64,000 bases of DNA. Source: Elusimicrobium simillimum (GTDB taxonomy: Bacteria > Elusimicrobiota > Elusimicrobia > Elusimicrobiales > Elusimicrobiaceae). Position numbers and translations under genes: made by a program. The notes under the pieces are model-generated. The model was not told where the DNA came from, ran no database searches, and saw nothing but the letters and a program-made list of their open reading frames with translations. The DNA lies in the NCBI RefSeq assembly GCF_049639735.1, contig NZ_JBEVVA010000003.1, forward strand, positions 558,001 to 622,000. Direction: 5' to 3'. Of the stretch, positions 44,224 through 51,999 are shown piece by piece; position 1 is the first letter of the stretch, and every line of letters starts with the position of its first letter.

Positions 44224-44706
44224 ATGAAAAAGGGTTTTACATTAATTGAGCTTTTAGTTGTAGTCTTAATCATCGGCATACTTGCCGCCATAGCTTTGCC
44301 GCAATACACCAAAGCGGTGGAAAAATCCCGCGTGGCGGAAGCTTTAATACTTCTTAGAAATATGAGAGACGCGCAGCAACGCTGCCATCTTGCTTACGGC
44401 GATTTAAACCAGTGTAATGAGCAAAGTTTGTTAGACGCTTGGGATATAGATATGCCCGGCGTAAAACAAACTGACAATTGCAACGGCGCCGTTTGTTATG
44501 ACACAAAAAGCTTTAGCTACTTTTTTGACGGGCAGTACCTTGGCGCGGAAAGAAGAAAAGGGACGGAGAGTGTATATACCCTGCAAACATCCGCTGACCC
44601 TGACGCCGGTTTAGAAAATAGTATTTTATGTTCTTCCGACGATGCTAAAGTGTGCACCGGGCTTGGCGCTAAAAAAGCGGCGGACAACCAGTATTACTTT
44701 AATTAA
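44224..44706 (+). CDS. Type IV pilin-like protein (orphan)
   Basis: 160 residues. Prepilin signal MKKGFTLIELLVVVLIIG with cleavage expected after G4; the hydrophobic helix continues to about residue 28 (ALPQYTKAVEKSRVAEAL). The C-terminal part has six cysteines, among them RCHLAYGDLNQC and DNCNGAVC, suggesting disulfides. TAGGAGAAAAC gives a proper ribosome site, so the longer frame upstream is not used. It sits between ppdK and infC with no pilus genes near. It is similar at the N-terminus to the genes at 20.2 and 46.2 kb but differs beyond residue 35. Confidence 0.88.
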   Translation: MKKGFTLIELLVVVLIIGILAAIALPQYTKAVEKSRVAEALILLRNMRDAQQRCHLAYGDLNQCNEQSLLDAWDIDMPGVKQTDNCNGAVCYDTKSFSYFFDGQYLGAERRKGTESVYTLQTSADPDAGLENSILCSSDDAKVCTGLGAKKAADNQYYFN

Positions 44707-44707
44707 A

Positions 44708-44736
44708 TTGACACTACTTTGAGATATTGATATAAT
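44708..44736 (+). promoter_or_regulatory. Consensus sigma-70-type promoter of infC-rpmI-rplT
   Basis: TTGACA (44708-44713), a 17-base spacer and TATAAT (44731-44736): a perfect match to the consensus, starting two bases after the pilin stop. Transcription should start near 44743, 33 bases before infC. Confidence 0.85.
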
Positions 44737-44775
44737 TTATATGTTCTTAAATTAGAACTTAGTAAAAGAAGATAA

Positions 44776-45309
44776 ATGGCTAGATACGAAAAACAAGAAA
44801 AAAAAGATTTCGTTCGTAAAAACGAACAAATCAGAGTTCCCCAGGTAAGACTTATTGATTCCGACGGAACTATGCTGGGTGTAAAATCCGTTACGGAAGC
44901 CTTATACCTGGCAAGACAGCAAGAGCTTGATCTGGTGGAAATTTCACCAACCGCCGAGCCTCCTGTGTGTAAGATATTAGATTACAGCAAATATCTTTAC
45001 GAGCAGGGCAAAAAACAGAAAGACGCTAAAAAGAAAGCGGCCAAAACCGAACTTAAAGAACTGAGAATCAAATCCAGAATTGCGTCCCACGACTTGGAAG
45101 TTAAGATTAAGCATATTGAAGACTTTCTTAAAAGGAAAGACATGGTCAGGCTTGTGGTGGTATTTCACGGGCGTGAAAACCAGCACAGAGACATAGGCGA
45201 GAAAATGTTGAAAGACGTTGCCGCGCAGTTGTCTGAGTTGGCCAATGTTGAGGGCGGCATACAAACCGCCGGCAACAGAATGTCTATGACATTTGTTCCT
45301 AAAAACTAA
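44776..45309 (+). CDS. infC: Translation initiation factor IF-3
   Basis: 177 residues. Binds the 30S subunit and checks the start codon and initiator tRNA. The N-domain has IRVPQVRLIDSDGTMLG, and the linker is Lys-rich (KKQKDAKKKAAKTELKELR). The C-domain has SHDLEVKIKHIEDFLKRKD and LVVVFHGRENQHRDIG. The start is an ordinary ATG, not the AUU used by many bacteria for autoregulation, so that feedback is not visible here. It leads the infC-rpmI-rplT operon. Confidence 0.95.
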   Translation: MARYEKQEKKDFVRKNEQIRVPQVRLIDSDGTMLGVKSVTEALYLARQQELDLVEISPTAEPPVCKILDYSKYLYEQGKKQKDAKKKAAKTELKELRIKSRIASHDLEVKIKHIEDFLKRKDMVRLVVVFHGRENQHRDIGEKMLKDVAAQLSELANVEGGIQTAGNRMSMTFVPKN

Positions 45310-45406
45310 TTGGTTATAGGGCGCAAAGGTTTCGTTTTAAGTTAAACTGCACTCCGGCATTGCCGGGCGGCGGTCAATTTATACATTAAAATATAAGAGG
45401 ATAGTT

Positions 45407-45610
45407 ATGCCAAAATTAAAAAACCATAGCGGCGCAAAAAAGAGATTTGCCAAAACCGCGACAGGTAAATATAAACGCAGAAAAGCAGGCAGAAAGCATT
45501 TGCTTACGCCCCAATCTGGTTCACGCAAAAGAGAAATGAGACAGACAGGTATTATTGTGCCTGAATCTGCCGAAGGCAAATTGCTTAAAAAATATTTACC
45601 GATGGACTAA
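45407..45610 (+). CDS. rpmI: 50S ribosomal protein L35
   Basis: 67 residues, very basic. MPKLKNHSGAKKRFAKTATG is the universal L35 start and KAGRKHLLTPQSG the conserved middle. AGAGGA precedes ATG. The 97-base gap after infC contains a small GC hairpin (CCGGC/GCCGG at 45354-45366); leaders in this operon are often bound by L20 for autoregulation, which may hold here but was not shown. Confidence 0.95.
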   Translation: MPKLKNHSGAKKRFAKTATGKYKRRKAGRKHLLTPQSGSRKREMRQTGIIVPESAEGKLLKKYLPMD

Positions 45611-45636
45611 GTCCCGGAGTTTGGAGATAAATTTAT

Positions 45637-45990
45637 ATGAGAATCAAATTTAGCGTCGCAAGACATGCAAGAAAGAAAAAAGTATTAAAAAGAGCCAGCG
45701 GTTATTATGGTGATAAATCACGCCGTTTAAGAATGGCTACCCAACAGGTAGATAAATCACTGGTACACGCTTACACAGGCAGAAAAGACAAAAAAACACA
45801 GTACAGGCAGCTCTGGATACAGCGCATTAACGCCGCTGTGCGTGAAGACGGCCTTAGCTATTCCAAGTTTATCAACGGTCTTAACAAAGCCAACATTACA
45901 CTTAACAGAAAAATGTTGTCTGAGTTAGCTATCAATGACCCGTTGTCATTCAAAAAACTTGTTGACGTAGCAAAACAAGCCGTAGCATAA
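45637..45990 (+). CDS. rplT: 50S ribosomal protein L20
   Basis: 117 residues. Early-assembly 23S rRNA-binding protein. MRIKFSVARHARKKKVLKRA and YYGDKSRRLRMATQQV are the conserved N-terminal extension; RRLWIQRINAAVRE-type sequence (QLWIQRINAAVREDGLSYSK) and LNRKMLSELA are the globular part. It ends the operon and is followed by a strong terminator. Confidence 0.95.
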   Translation: MRIKFSVARHARKKKVLKRASGYYGDKSRRLRMATQQVDKSLVHAYTGRKDKKTQYRQLWIQRINAAVREDGLSYSKFINGLNKANITLNRKMLSELAINDPLSFKKLVDVAKQAVA

Positions 45991-46000
45991 GACTCACTTT

Positions 46001-46034
46001 AAAACACCCCGGCAATTAATTGCCGGGGTGTTTT
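46001..46034 (+). terminator. Terminator of the infC-rpmI-rplT operon
   Basis: A perfect 34-base palindrome (arm AAAACACCCCGGCAATT) followed by a T tract. In the 150 bases after it lie two more small hairpins (around 46052-46070 and 46080-46100) and the pilin terminator. Confidence 0.9.
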
Positions 46035-46144
46035 TTAATAGTTTTTTATCGCCCCAGACTATTGGGGCTAAATTAAAAAAGCCGCGCAACCACACGGCTG
46101 TATTAATAAGATAATTTTGGAATGTTGTAATTTTTATGAAATAT

Positions 46145-46175
46145 AAAAAAGCCCGCGCATTATACGCGGGCTTTT
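46145..46175 (-). terminator. Terminator of the reverse pilin gene
   Basis: Stem AAAAGCCCGCG / CGCGGGCTTTT around a 7-base loop, with a six-T run on the reverse strand, 10 bases after the pilin stop. Confidence 0.85.
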
Positions 46176-46185
46176 GTGTTTTAAA

Positions 46186-46662
46186 TTAATAGTCGCCGTC
46201 TTGGTATGTATAACCTTGTGACTCAAGTTGTTTACATATATTTTGGCCCCTTTCTGTCAGAGCTGTTGTACATGTTTTAGTTGTGGCTTTTTTGGTTATA
46301 ACCACTTTAAACATAAATTCATAACCTTTGGCTGACTCCACCATAACATCACAGCTGCCGCCGGAACAGCCTATTGTGTAGTAAAAATATTTAGTTTCGT
46401 ATTCTTTACCGTTTGTTGTCCATGTGCCGCCTGTAAGGTCTATGTTAAGGTCTGTTTGGGCCTTCATTGCAGATGGCACGTTCCAGCCGTTTTCTAACAG
46501 TTTAAGCTGCAAAGCGTCTGTTATATTTTTTACGTTAATCACGGCTTCTGACAATCTTGCTCTGTCAACCGCTTTAGTATATTGCGGCAAAGCAATGGCT
46601 GAAAGTATGCCTATAATTAAAACCACTACCAGCATTTCAATAAGAGTAAACCCTTTTTTCAT
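46186..46662 (-). CDS. Type IV pilin-like protein (orphan)
   Basis: 158 residues. Prepilin signal MKKGFTLIEMLVVVLIIG with cleavage after G4 and the glutamate at position 5 of the mature protein. Four cysteines in the C-terminal half (IGCSGGSCDV, TKTCTTAL, QNICKQL). AAAGGAGATTAAT precedes the ATG. A third isolated member of the family in this window. A small unknown gene lies just upstream on the same strand (22 bases), so the two may be one transcript. Confidence 0.88.
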   Translation of the reverse strand: MKKGFTLIEMLVVVLIIGILSAIALPQYTKAVDRARLSEAVINVKNITDALQLKLLENGWNVPSAMKAQTDLNIDLTGGTWTTNGKEYETKYFYYTIGCSGGSCDVMVESAKGYEFMFKVVITKKATTKTCTTALTERGQNICKQLESQGYTYQDGDY

Positions 46663-46683
46663 ATTAATCTCCTTTTAATCCAG

Positions 46684-46935
46684 TTAAAGTGAAACTTCAT
46701 CTTCATAAATTTCTAAATTTTTTACGGCTTCACGCGCTTTTCCTACCAATATATCATAACCGGCGTCATCTTTTTGGGGTAATTGTTTTTCCAGGCTGTC
46801 TTTAAGCGCCCAAACTACCTTTTTATCAGCCTTATCTTCTAAATTAATTGAGTTGCCATCGGTTGTATTACGTAGCCACTCCAGCAGCACCAGCGCTTCG
46901 TTTTTATCTAACTTTATAATTATATCTTTATGCAT
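46684..46935 (-). CDS. Small acidic protein of unknown function
   Basis: 83 residues, not recognised. It starts MHKDIIIKLDKNEALVLLEW and continues with helical, charged sequence (WALKDSLEKQLPQKDD), ending in an acidic EIYEDEVSL. There is no signal peptide or membrane helix. I used the ATG at 46935, which has GGGGGTA upstream, over an in-frame ATG 9 codons earlier. It lies between the pilin and the POTRA-barrel gene on the same strand. Coding is supported by good codon use and a ribosome site; the function is unknown. Confidence 0.65.
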   Translation of the reverse strand: MHKDIIIKLDKNEALVLLEWLRNTTDGNSINLEDKADKKVVWALKDSLEKQLPQKDDAGYDILVGKAREAVKNLEIYEDEVSL

Positions 46936-46975
46936 AATACCCCCGTTAGAAACATAATACATAATTATTGCGGTT

Positions 46976-48337
46976 CTAGAAACCGCCGCCTAGCATGAAA
47001 GAAATGTTGTGCTCCCCGTCAACAGTATTTTTTGTATAGTTAATGCCCAGCGGGAACTGAAAACGCCAGAACATAAATGTAAGGTTAGCCCCCGCGCCGG
47101 TTTGGTTGTAGCGGGTGTGGTTGTCAAACAGGTAGGATGTTTCCACAAACGGTTCCAGCACCATTACGCCTGTTTTGTTTCTCATTAAGTATAGTGCCGC
47201 GCTTGCTCCCGCGCCCCAGCCCTTTTCGCCCCTGATTTCTTTGCCGTATTTGCCGCGGGTCATAAGGTCTTCAGACGCTGTCATATCATGAAACCCGCCC
47301 TCAAATGTTTGCGCCGCGTTAACACTGGCCGATAAAATATGCCTTTTTTTAAGTTCCAAACTTCCAAGCAATGAGGCCGACAGGCCCGATATCGTGTAGT
47401 CCGCCCCTGTGTGCGAGCCGCCGTTTTTGTATTCCAACTGCGCATAGTAGCCGGGTTTTACGTAAGGCAGATCCGCTATTTCTTCTTCTATGCTGGAGGT
47501 GCCCAGGCCGAATATTGAGCCAAACGCCCCCGCCATACCTTTAGACGGCTTTATATTTTTATAAGCCTTAATATCGGCAAAAACAATATTGTGCGAGCCT
47601 TCGTCCCCCGGTAATGCCGTGGTGTTTGCGCGGTTGCGGTACTTAACGTCATCAAAGGCGTAGCCTATGCCGAAAGAAAACCTTTCTTTAAAAGATTTAC
47701 CGTACATAAGTACCAGCTTTTCTCTTTTTACTTTATATTCATTAACCAGGTTGTCGTCGTCGTCATCATCCGCGCTGAACAGGCCCGAGGAGTTGTAAGA
47801 ACCGTTGTCATAACGTTTTTCGTCATAATCAAATTTGTTATACATTACGGTAAAAGAATTGTCTGACATTGATAAATTACCCACAGTCATAAATCCGTCG
47901 GAATTACCCGCCGCCAGCAGCATGGCAAGCTCGCCGTGTTTAAATGTGTTGGCCTCCAGCAGGCCGCCAGCCACGGTAGTTTTGCTGCCGCCCATGGCCA
48001 GCAGTATGGGGAATATATAGTGCCCGTCCTCTCCGTTAATGTTAACCTCCAGGTTGCCGTTGTCCAGTTCCTTAATATCGCAGTTAACTTTTTTAAACAC
48101 TTTCATGTCGTGCAGGGCGCGCCTGGCGTAGTTAAAGTTGTTGTAGTAAAAAGTGTCGCCCTCTTTCATTAAAAATTTGTTTTTGACAATGTTTGGTTTA
48201 ATGTGGGTGGTGGTAATATTTATGCGTTCAACGGTTTTACCGTTAAATTTGGAATAAAAGTCATAATCCTTTTTATCCTGGGCGCTAAGCGCGGTTGATG
48301 CCAAAAGCAGGGTTAATAATATAAATATTTTCTTCAT
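46976..48337 (-). CDS. POTRA plus beta-barrel outer-membrane protein (BamA/TamA-like, small)
   Basis: 453 residues. Signal peptide 1-19 (ending LSAQD). One POTRA-like domain follows (about 28-100: GKTVERINITTTHIKPNIVK, NYARRALHDMKVFKKV), then a barrel of amphipathic strands with GNLSMSDNSFTVMYNKFDYD and a final FQFPLGINYTKNTVDG with C-terminal FMLGGGF. It is shorter than BamA, which has five POTRAs, so it is more like a D15/TamA-type or patatin-less Omp85 relative. An acidic loop (SADDDDDDNLV) is notable. The ATG has no Shine-Dalgarno; TACAAT lies 6 bases upstream, suggesting a leaderless mRNA. Confidence 0.78.
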   Translation of the reverse strand: MKKIFILLTLLLASTALSAQDKKDYDFYSKFNGKTVERINITTTHIKPNIVKNKFLMKEGDTFYYNNFNYARRALHDMKVFKKVNCDIKELDNGNLEVNINGEDGHYIFPILLAMGGSKTTVAGGLLEANTFKHGELAMLLAAGNSDGFMTVGNLSMSDNSFTVMYNKFDYDEKRYDNGSYNSSGLFSADDDDDDNLVNEYKVKREKLVLMYGKSFKERFSFGIGYAFDDVKYRNRANTTALPGDEGSHNIVFADIKAYKNIKPSKGMAGAFGSIFGLGTSSIEEEIADLPYVKPGYYAQLEYKNGGSHTGADYTISGLSASLLGSLELKKRHILSASVNAAQTFEGGFHDMTASEDLMTRGKYGKEIRGEKGWGAGASAALYLMRNKTGVMVLEPFVETSYLFDNHTRYNQTGAGANLTFMFWRFQFPLGINYTKNTVDGEHNISFMLGGGF

Positions 48338-48343
48338 ATAAAT

Positions 48344-48349
48344 ATTGTA
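48344..48349 (-). promoter_or_regulatory. Possible -10 of a leaderless promoter
   Basis: TACAAT on the reverse strand, followed by 6 bases (ATTTAT) and the ATG of the POTRA-barrel gene. No Shine-Dalgarno is present. Confidence 0.3.
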
Positions 48350-48409
48350 CAAAATTTACCGCTCGGTAGGTTTTTAATTGTACAAGGTAATTCTAATTTA
48401 ATAAAATAT

Positions 48410-50206
48410 ATGTATATGAGATTAAAAAACATTTTTTGGTTTACAATTTTAAATTATATTTTATGGTGCTTGTTAAGCCTTAAGTATTATACTACAAGCG
48501 GCTTTTTTGCTGATTTCTGGGGTCTTGCTTTTATGGCGGCCGCCATACCCGGCCACTTGGCTATGTTCGCGGCGGGGTTGTTGGCGCTTACATTTTTGGC
48601 GCGTGCTATTGGGCCGCGCGCCGCGCGCGCGGCTTGCGTTATATTTGGCACGCTGTTTACATTGTTTTTCATTATCGATATTTCGGTTTACTCTCAATAC
48701 CGCTTTCATATAAGCATGGCTATGCTGGAGCTTTTCTTTGGCCCTGCCGGGGGGGAAATTTTTGTATTTCCCGCCAGTATGTACGCGGTTATGGGCGTAT
48801 TTGGTTTACTCTTGGTAGCCGGGCAGTTTGGTTTAACTGTGCTGGCAAACCGTATTAACTGGGGTAAGAAAGCTGTTATCACGGTAAGCGTGCTTACTGT
48901 ACTTGCCGTACTTTTATTTAACGGTATTTTTGCCTGGGGCAGGTTTATGGCGGTGCCGTCGGTTACGGGCCAGGTGTCGTACTTGCCGTGGGCCAACCCC
49001 GTCAGCCTTAACAGTAAACTGCGTAAAATGGGTATAGAACCTAAAGACAGGCCTTATGTTGTGCAGGAGTCTGGCACGCTTAACTACCCGCTTGCGCCGC
49101 TGACTTGCAAGAATACTAGCAATTTAAATGTGCTTTTAATTTTGGTAGATTCATTACGTTTTGACGTTTTTAATGAGAGTGTAATGCCAAATACCTTTAA
49201 CAGGTTTGTTAAAGATAACGGCATATATTTTGCCAATAATTTAAGCGGCGGCAACGCCACGCAGGCGGGCGTGTTTTCACTCTTTTACGCTTTGCCGTCA
49301 ACTTACTGGAACGAGTTTACCTCCGAACATAAACCGCCTGTATTAATGACTGAGTTTATGGCACAAGGTTATGACATGGCCATATATTCCAGCGGCAAGC
49401 TTAACAGCCCGGAATTTCATAAAAATATATTCTCTGATATTAAAAACTTAAGGATAGAATCACAAGGTCCTGACAAGTACGACAGAGACATTGATATGCA
49501 GCGTGACTTTACTAACTTTATTTTAAATAGAGACGGTAAAAAACCGTTCTTTGGCTTTTTATTTTATGATTCCGCCCACGGCTTTACCTATCCGCCGGGT
49601 TTTACCGAAAAGTTTATCCCGTCTAAAGATTTAAACTACCTTACTCTTACCGCGTCTACTGACCCAACGCCTTATATGAATAGGTACAAAAATTCCGTAC
49701 ACTTTATAGACAGTAAACTGGGCGAGCTTTTTGCCGCGCTTGAGGTTAAAGGTTTAGACAAAAACACAGTTATTATTATAACAGGCGACCATGGGCAGGA
49801 AATTAACGATACGGGCAACAGTTTTTGGGGCCATAACAGCAACTTTACCAAGTATCAGACCAAGACGCCGCTTGTCATTTTTTGGCCCGGCAAAAAAGGG
49901 GCCGAGGTAAGTTACAGAACTTCGCATTATGACATAGTGCCTACTATTATGCAGGATGCGCTGGGCTGTACTAACCCGGCGGGCGACTATAGTATAGGTA
50001 TGAATTTATTTGACACTACTCCAAGGGGATATTCTTTAGTTATAAGTTATACAAATAAGGCGATTGTTGTGGATGACAAGGTGTCTGTACTTAATAATTA
50101 CGGTTCTTTAGATTCTTATGATGATAACTATAAGAAGATAGACGGAACGGTTAACCCCAAAGCCATAGGCGAGGCCCTAAAAACAATGTCAAAGTTTTAT
50201 AAGTAA
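48410..50206 (+). CDS. YejM/PbgA-like membrane sulfatase-fold protein
   Basis: 598 residues. Five N-terminal membrane helices (to about residue 185) precede a periplasmic alkaline-phosphatase-fold domain (about 230-560) with LLILVDSLRFDVFNESVMPN, GNATQAGVFSLFYALP, and metal-type residues in IIITGDHGQEIND and WGHNSNFTKYQTKTPLVIFW. The layout is that of YejM/PbgA, which controls LPS levels in enterobacteria, and of related phosphatases or transferases. Because the DxD and Thr nucleophile cannot be assigned firmly, it could be an enzyme or a pseudo-enzyme. The start could instead be the second ATG at 48416, as no Shine-Dalgarno is present. Confidence 0.82.
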   Translation: MYMRLKNIFWFTILNYILWCLLSLKYYTTSGFFADFWGLAFMAAAIPGHLAMFAAGLLALTFLARAIGPRAARAACVIFGTLFTLFFIIDISVYSQYRFHISMAMLELFFGPAGGEIFVFPASMYAVMGVFGLLLVAGQFGLTVLANRINWGKKAVITVSVLTVLAVLLFNGIFAWGRFMAVPSVTGQVSYLPWANPVSLNSKLRKMGIEPKDRPYVVQESGTLNYPLAPLTCKNTSNLNVLLILVDSLRFDVFNESVMPNTFNRFVKDNGIYFANNLSGGNATQAGVFSLFYALPSTYWNEFTSEHKPPVLMTEFMAQGYDMAIYSSGKLNSPEFHKNIFSDIKNLRIESQGPDKYDRDIDMQRDFTNFILNRDGKKPFFGFLFYDSAHGFTYPPGFTEKFIPSKDLNYLTLTASTDPTPYMNRYKNSVHFIDSKLGELFAALEVKGLDKNTVIIITGDHGQEINDTGNSFWGHNSNFTKYQTKTPLVIFWPGKKGAEVSYRTSHYDIVPTIMQDALGCTNPAGDYSIGMNLFDTTPRGYSLVISYTNKAIVVDDKVSVLNNYGSLDSYDDNYKKIDGTVNPKAIGEALKTMSKFYK

Positions 50207-50221
50207 TTAATTCCTTATTCC

Positions 50222-50515
50222 AATTAATATTTCCTCTCCCTCTTAGGGGATAGCGTAGCATGCATATATCAAGTATGTAGCGGAAGTTTTTTTGCGTTGT
50301 TTGCCGCATAGCGGCTGCAAAAAAGCAGGTGAGGGTGAATATGATTGTTATTTGGGCAATTGTGTTTATTTTTATATCTCCGGTTAATATTTTTACAATA
50401 TGTGCCGTAGAATTAAACAGAAGTTTTGCAAGTAGATATAGCACTCATATTCACCCTCACCCCGCTCACTCTGTTCGCCCCCTCTCCCATCAAAGAAGGG
50501 AGAGGGAATACTAAT
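50222..50515. mobile_element. MITE-like element, copy 1
   Basis: About 290 bases bounded by imperfect terminal inverted repeats: AATTAATATTTCCTCTCCC at the left and, inverted, AATTAGTATTCCCTCTCCC at the right. Inside are a perfect 17-base inverted repeat (GGTGAGGGTGAATATGA at 50329-50345, complement at 50446-50462) and a hairpin TTTTTTGC/GCAAAAAA (50288-50324). There is no transposase. A related sequence lies at 56247-56390. Small open frames here are not supported. Confidence 0.6.
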
Positions 50516-50564
50516 TAGTGCGTTTTGCAGGCTGCCACACTTTTAGGAGCGGCAAATTATAAAG

Positions 50565-50745
50565 TTTTAAGGGTATTTTTTGAATTCTGTTTGAATGAAA
50601 AATTTTATAAGTTGTTTTATTTCGGCAAAATTTTTTGTGAGTTATTCAAAAACCCTTAAAAACACCTTGCCGGGCTTTGTGTGGCGAGGTTTTTGGCTTC
50701 TTTTTGCCGGTACAAAAAGAAGCCCGCTCCCAAAGAGCGGAACTT
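50565..50745. repeat. Non-coding stretch of strong hairpins
   Basis: TTTTAAGGGT-N3-TTTTTGAAT (50565-50585) pairs with ATTCAAAAACCCTTAAAA (50644-50661). A perfect 12-base stem GGCTTCTTTTTG/CAAAAAGAAGCC has a 6-base loop (50695-50724). CCGCTC/GAGCGG (50724-50740) is followed by a T run and could be a terminator. The 71-codon frame over this region has no ribosome site or family match. Confidence 0.5.
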
Positions 50746-50794
50746 TTTGTTGTTACTCAAGAATATACGAATATTATTTACAAGCCGGGAATAA

Positions 50795-50822
50795 AAAAAG
50801 CCGCCCTTAAGGGCGGCTTTTT
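50795..50822. terminator. Bidirectional terminator
   Basis: Perfect palindrome AAAAAGCCGCCC-TTAA-GGGCGGCTTTTT. On the reverse strand it is the first good terminator after fba; on the forward strand it closes the repeat-rich region. Confidence 0.85.
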
Positions 50823-50898
50823 ACTTCTTAAAAAGCAATTTTAAACTTTTTGGCTTTGCCAAAAATACTACTTGTTTAAAATTTTTCTTATTGATACG
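50817..50898 (+). repeat. Dispersed multi-hairpin element A, copy 2
   Basis: Hairpin 1 CTTTTTA/TAAAAAG (50817-50835). Nested hairpin 2 has outer arms AATTTTAAAC/GTTTAAAATT (50837-50846, 50874-50883) and inner arms TTTTTGGC/GCCAAAAA with a TTT loop. The tail CTTATTGATACG is at 50887-50898. All arms pair perfectly although their sequences differ from the other copies. Confidence 0.75.
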
Positions 50899-50922
50899 CC
50901 CCGCCGTATAGCGGGGCTTTTT
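50898..50922 (+). terminator. GC hairpin after element A copy 2
   Basis: GCCCCGC/GCGGGGC with a 6-base loop and TTTTT on the forward strand. The other copies of the element also have a small hairpin at this place. Confidence 0.5.
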
Positions 50923-50930
50923 GTTTAAAC

Positions 50931-51908
50931 TTATTTTACTCTGCCTGCGGAACCAAGCACTTTCTCATTTTTTTCTTTGTACATAGCAATGAGGTCTGTT
51001 CTGGCCGGGCCTAAGTATTTGCGCGGGTCAAACTCTTCGGGTTTGGTGGCGAATACTCTTCTGATAGCGGCTGTCATTACCAGTCTGCCGTCAGAGTCTA
51101 CGTTGATTTTGCATACGGCTGATTTAGCGGCTTTTCTAAGCTGGTCTTCAGGTATGCCTACGGCGTTATCAAGCTTGCCGCCGTACTGGTTAATTGTGGC
51201 AACCGCGGCCTGGTCTACGCTGGAAGCGCCGTGTAAAACTATCGGGAAGCCGGGAAGTCTTTTGGAAACTTCGTCAAGAATGTCAAAGCGCAGCGGGGGA
51301 ACAGATTCGCCCGGTTTTACTTTAAACTTGTAAGCGCCGTGGCTTGTGCCTATGGAGATGGCCAGTGAGTCAACGCCTGTTCTTTTTACAAAGTCTTCAA
51401 CCTGTTCAGGGTCTGTATATGTGTGGTGTTCGGCTGAAACTTCGTCTTCAATACCTGCTAAAACGCCAAGCTCACCCTCTACGGTTACGCCGTGTTCGTG
51501 CGCGTAGTCTACTACTTTTTTGGTTACGGCTACGTTTTCTTCGTAAGGTAAGTGTGAACCGTCAATCATGACTGAGGAAAAGCCGGAATCAATGCAGTCT
51601 TTGCACAGTTCAAAGGAATCGCCGTGGTCTAAGTGTAAGGCTACCGGCACAGGTTTACCCAAATCTTTCATCATTTCCACCGCGCCGCGGCCCATCCAGC
51701 GCAGTAATGTTGCGTTGGCGTATTTGCGCGCGCCGCTTGATACCTGTAAAATTACCGGGGAACCTGATTCTACGCAGGCTGTAATAATGGCCTGTATCTG
51801 TTCCATATTGTTAAAGTTGTAGGCGGGTACAGCGTAACCTTCTTTCATAGCGTCTTTGAACATTTCGGTTGTGTTTACAAAACCGAGTTCTTTATAAGAA
51901 ACTGTCAT
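50931..51908 (-). CDS. fba: Class II fructose-1,6-bisphosphate aldolase
   Basis: 325 residues. Zinc enzyme that splits fructose bisphosphate in glycolysis. VALHLDHGDSFELCKDCIDS carries the first zinc histidine and the catalytic aspartate. GFSSVMIDGSHLPYEENVAV, GEIG-type EGELGVLAGIED, GTSHGAYKFK and PIVLHGASSVDQ hold the other metal and substrate residues. GGAGGAG precedes ATG. A TATAAT (51935-51930 on the reverse strand) lies about 22 bases before the start. It is divergent from the M42 peptidase gene. Confidence 0.95.
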   Translation of the reverse strand: MTVSYKELGFVNTTEMFKDAMKEGYAVPAYNFNNMEQIQAIITACVESGSPVILQVSSGARKYANATLLRWMGRGAVEMMKDLGKPVPVALHLDHGDSFELCKDCIDSGFSSVMIDGSHLPYEENVAVTKKVVDYAHEHGVTVEGELGVLAGIEDEVSAEHHTYTDPEQVEDFVKRTGVDSLAISIGTSHGAYKFKVKPGESVPPLRFDILDEVSKRLPGFPIVLHGASSVDQAAVATINQYGGKLDNAVGIPEDQLRKAAKSAVCKINVDSDGRLVMTAAIRRVFATKPEEFDPRKYLGPARTDLIAMYKEKNEKVLGSAGRVK

Positions 51909-51988
51909 TTTAACTCCTCCAATTTATATATTATATCTGCCTACATTCTATCAATTTGCGAGGGTTTGTGTATATTTGTTTTTTATGA

Positions 51989-51999
51989 TAGAATCAGGC
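51989..51999 (+). promoter_or_regulatory. Possible -10 of a leaderless promoter
   Basis: TAGAAT (51989-51994) is followed by 5 bases and the ATG of the M42 peptidase gene; there is no Shine-Dalgarno before that ATG. Confidence 0.3.

Noticed and set aside
50329..50514. Small open frames in the MITE-like element (also 50151-50444 reverse)
   Set aside because: They lie within inverted repeats, lack ribosome sites and encode low-complexity or repeat-derived peptides.
50595..50810. A 71-codon forward frame
   Set aside because: It spans several hairpins and a terminator and has no ribosome site; more likely non-coding.
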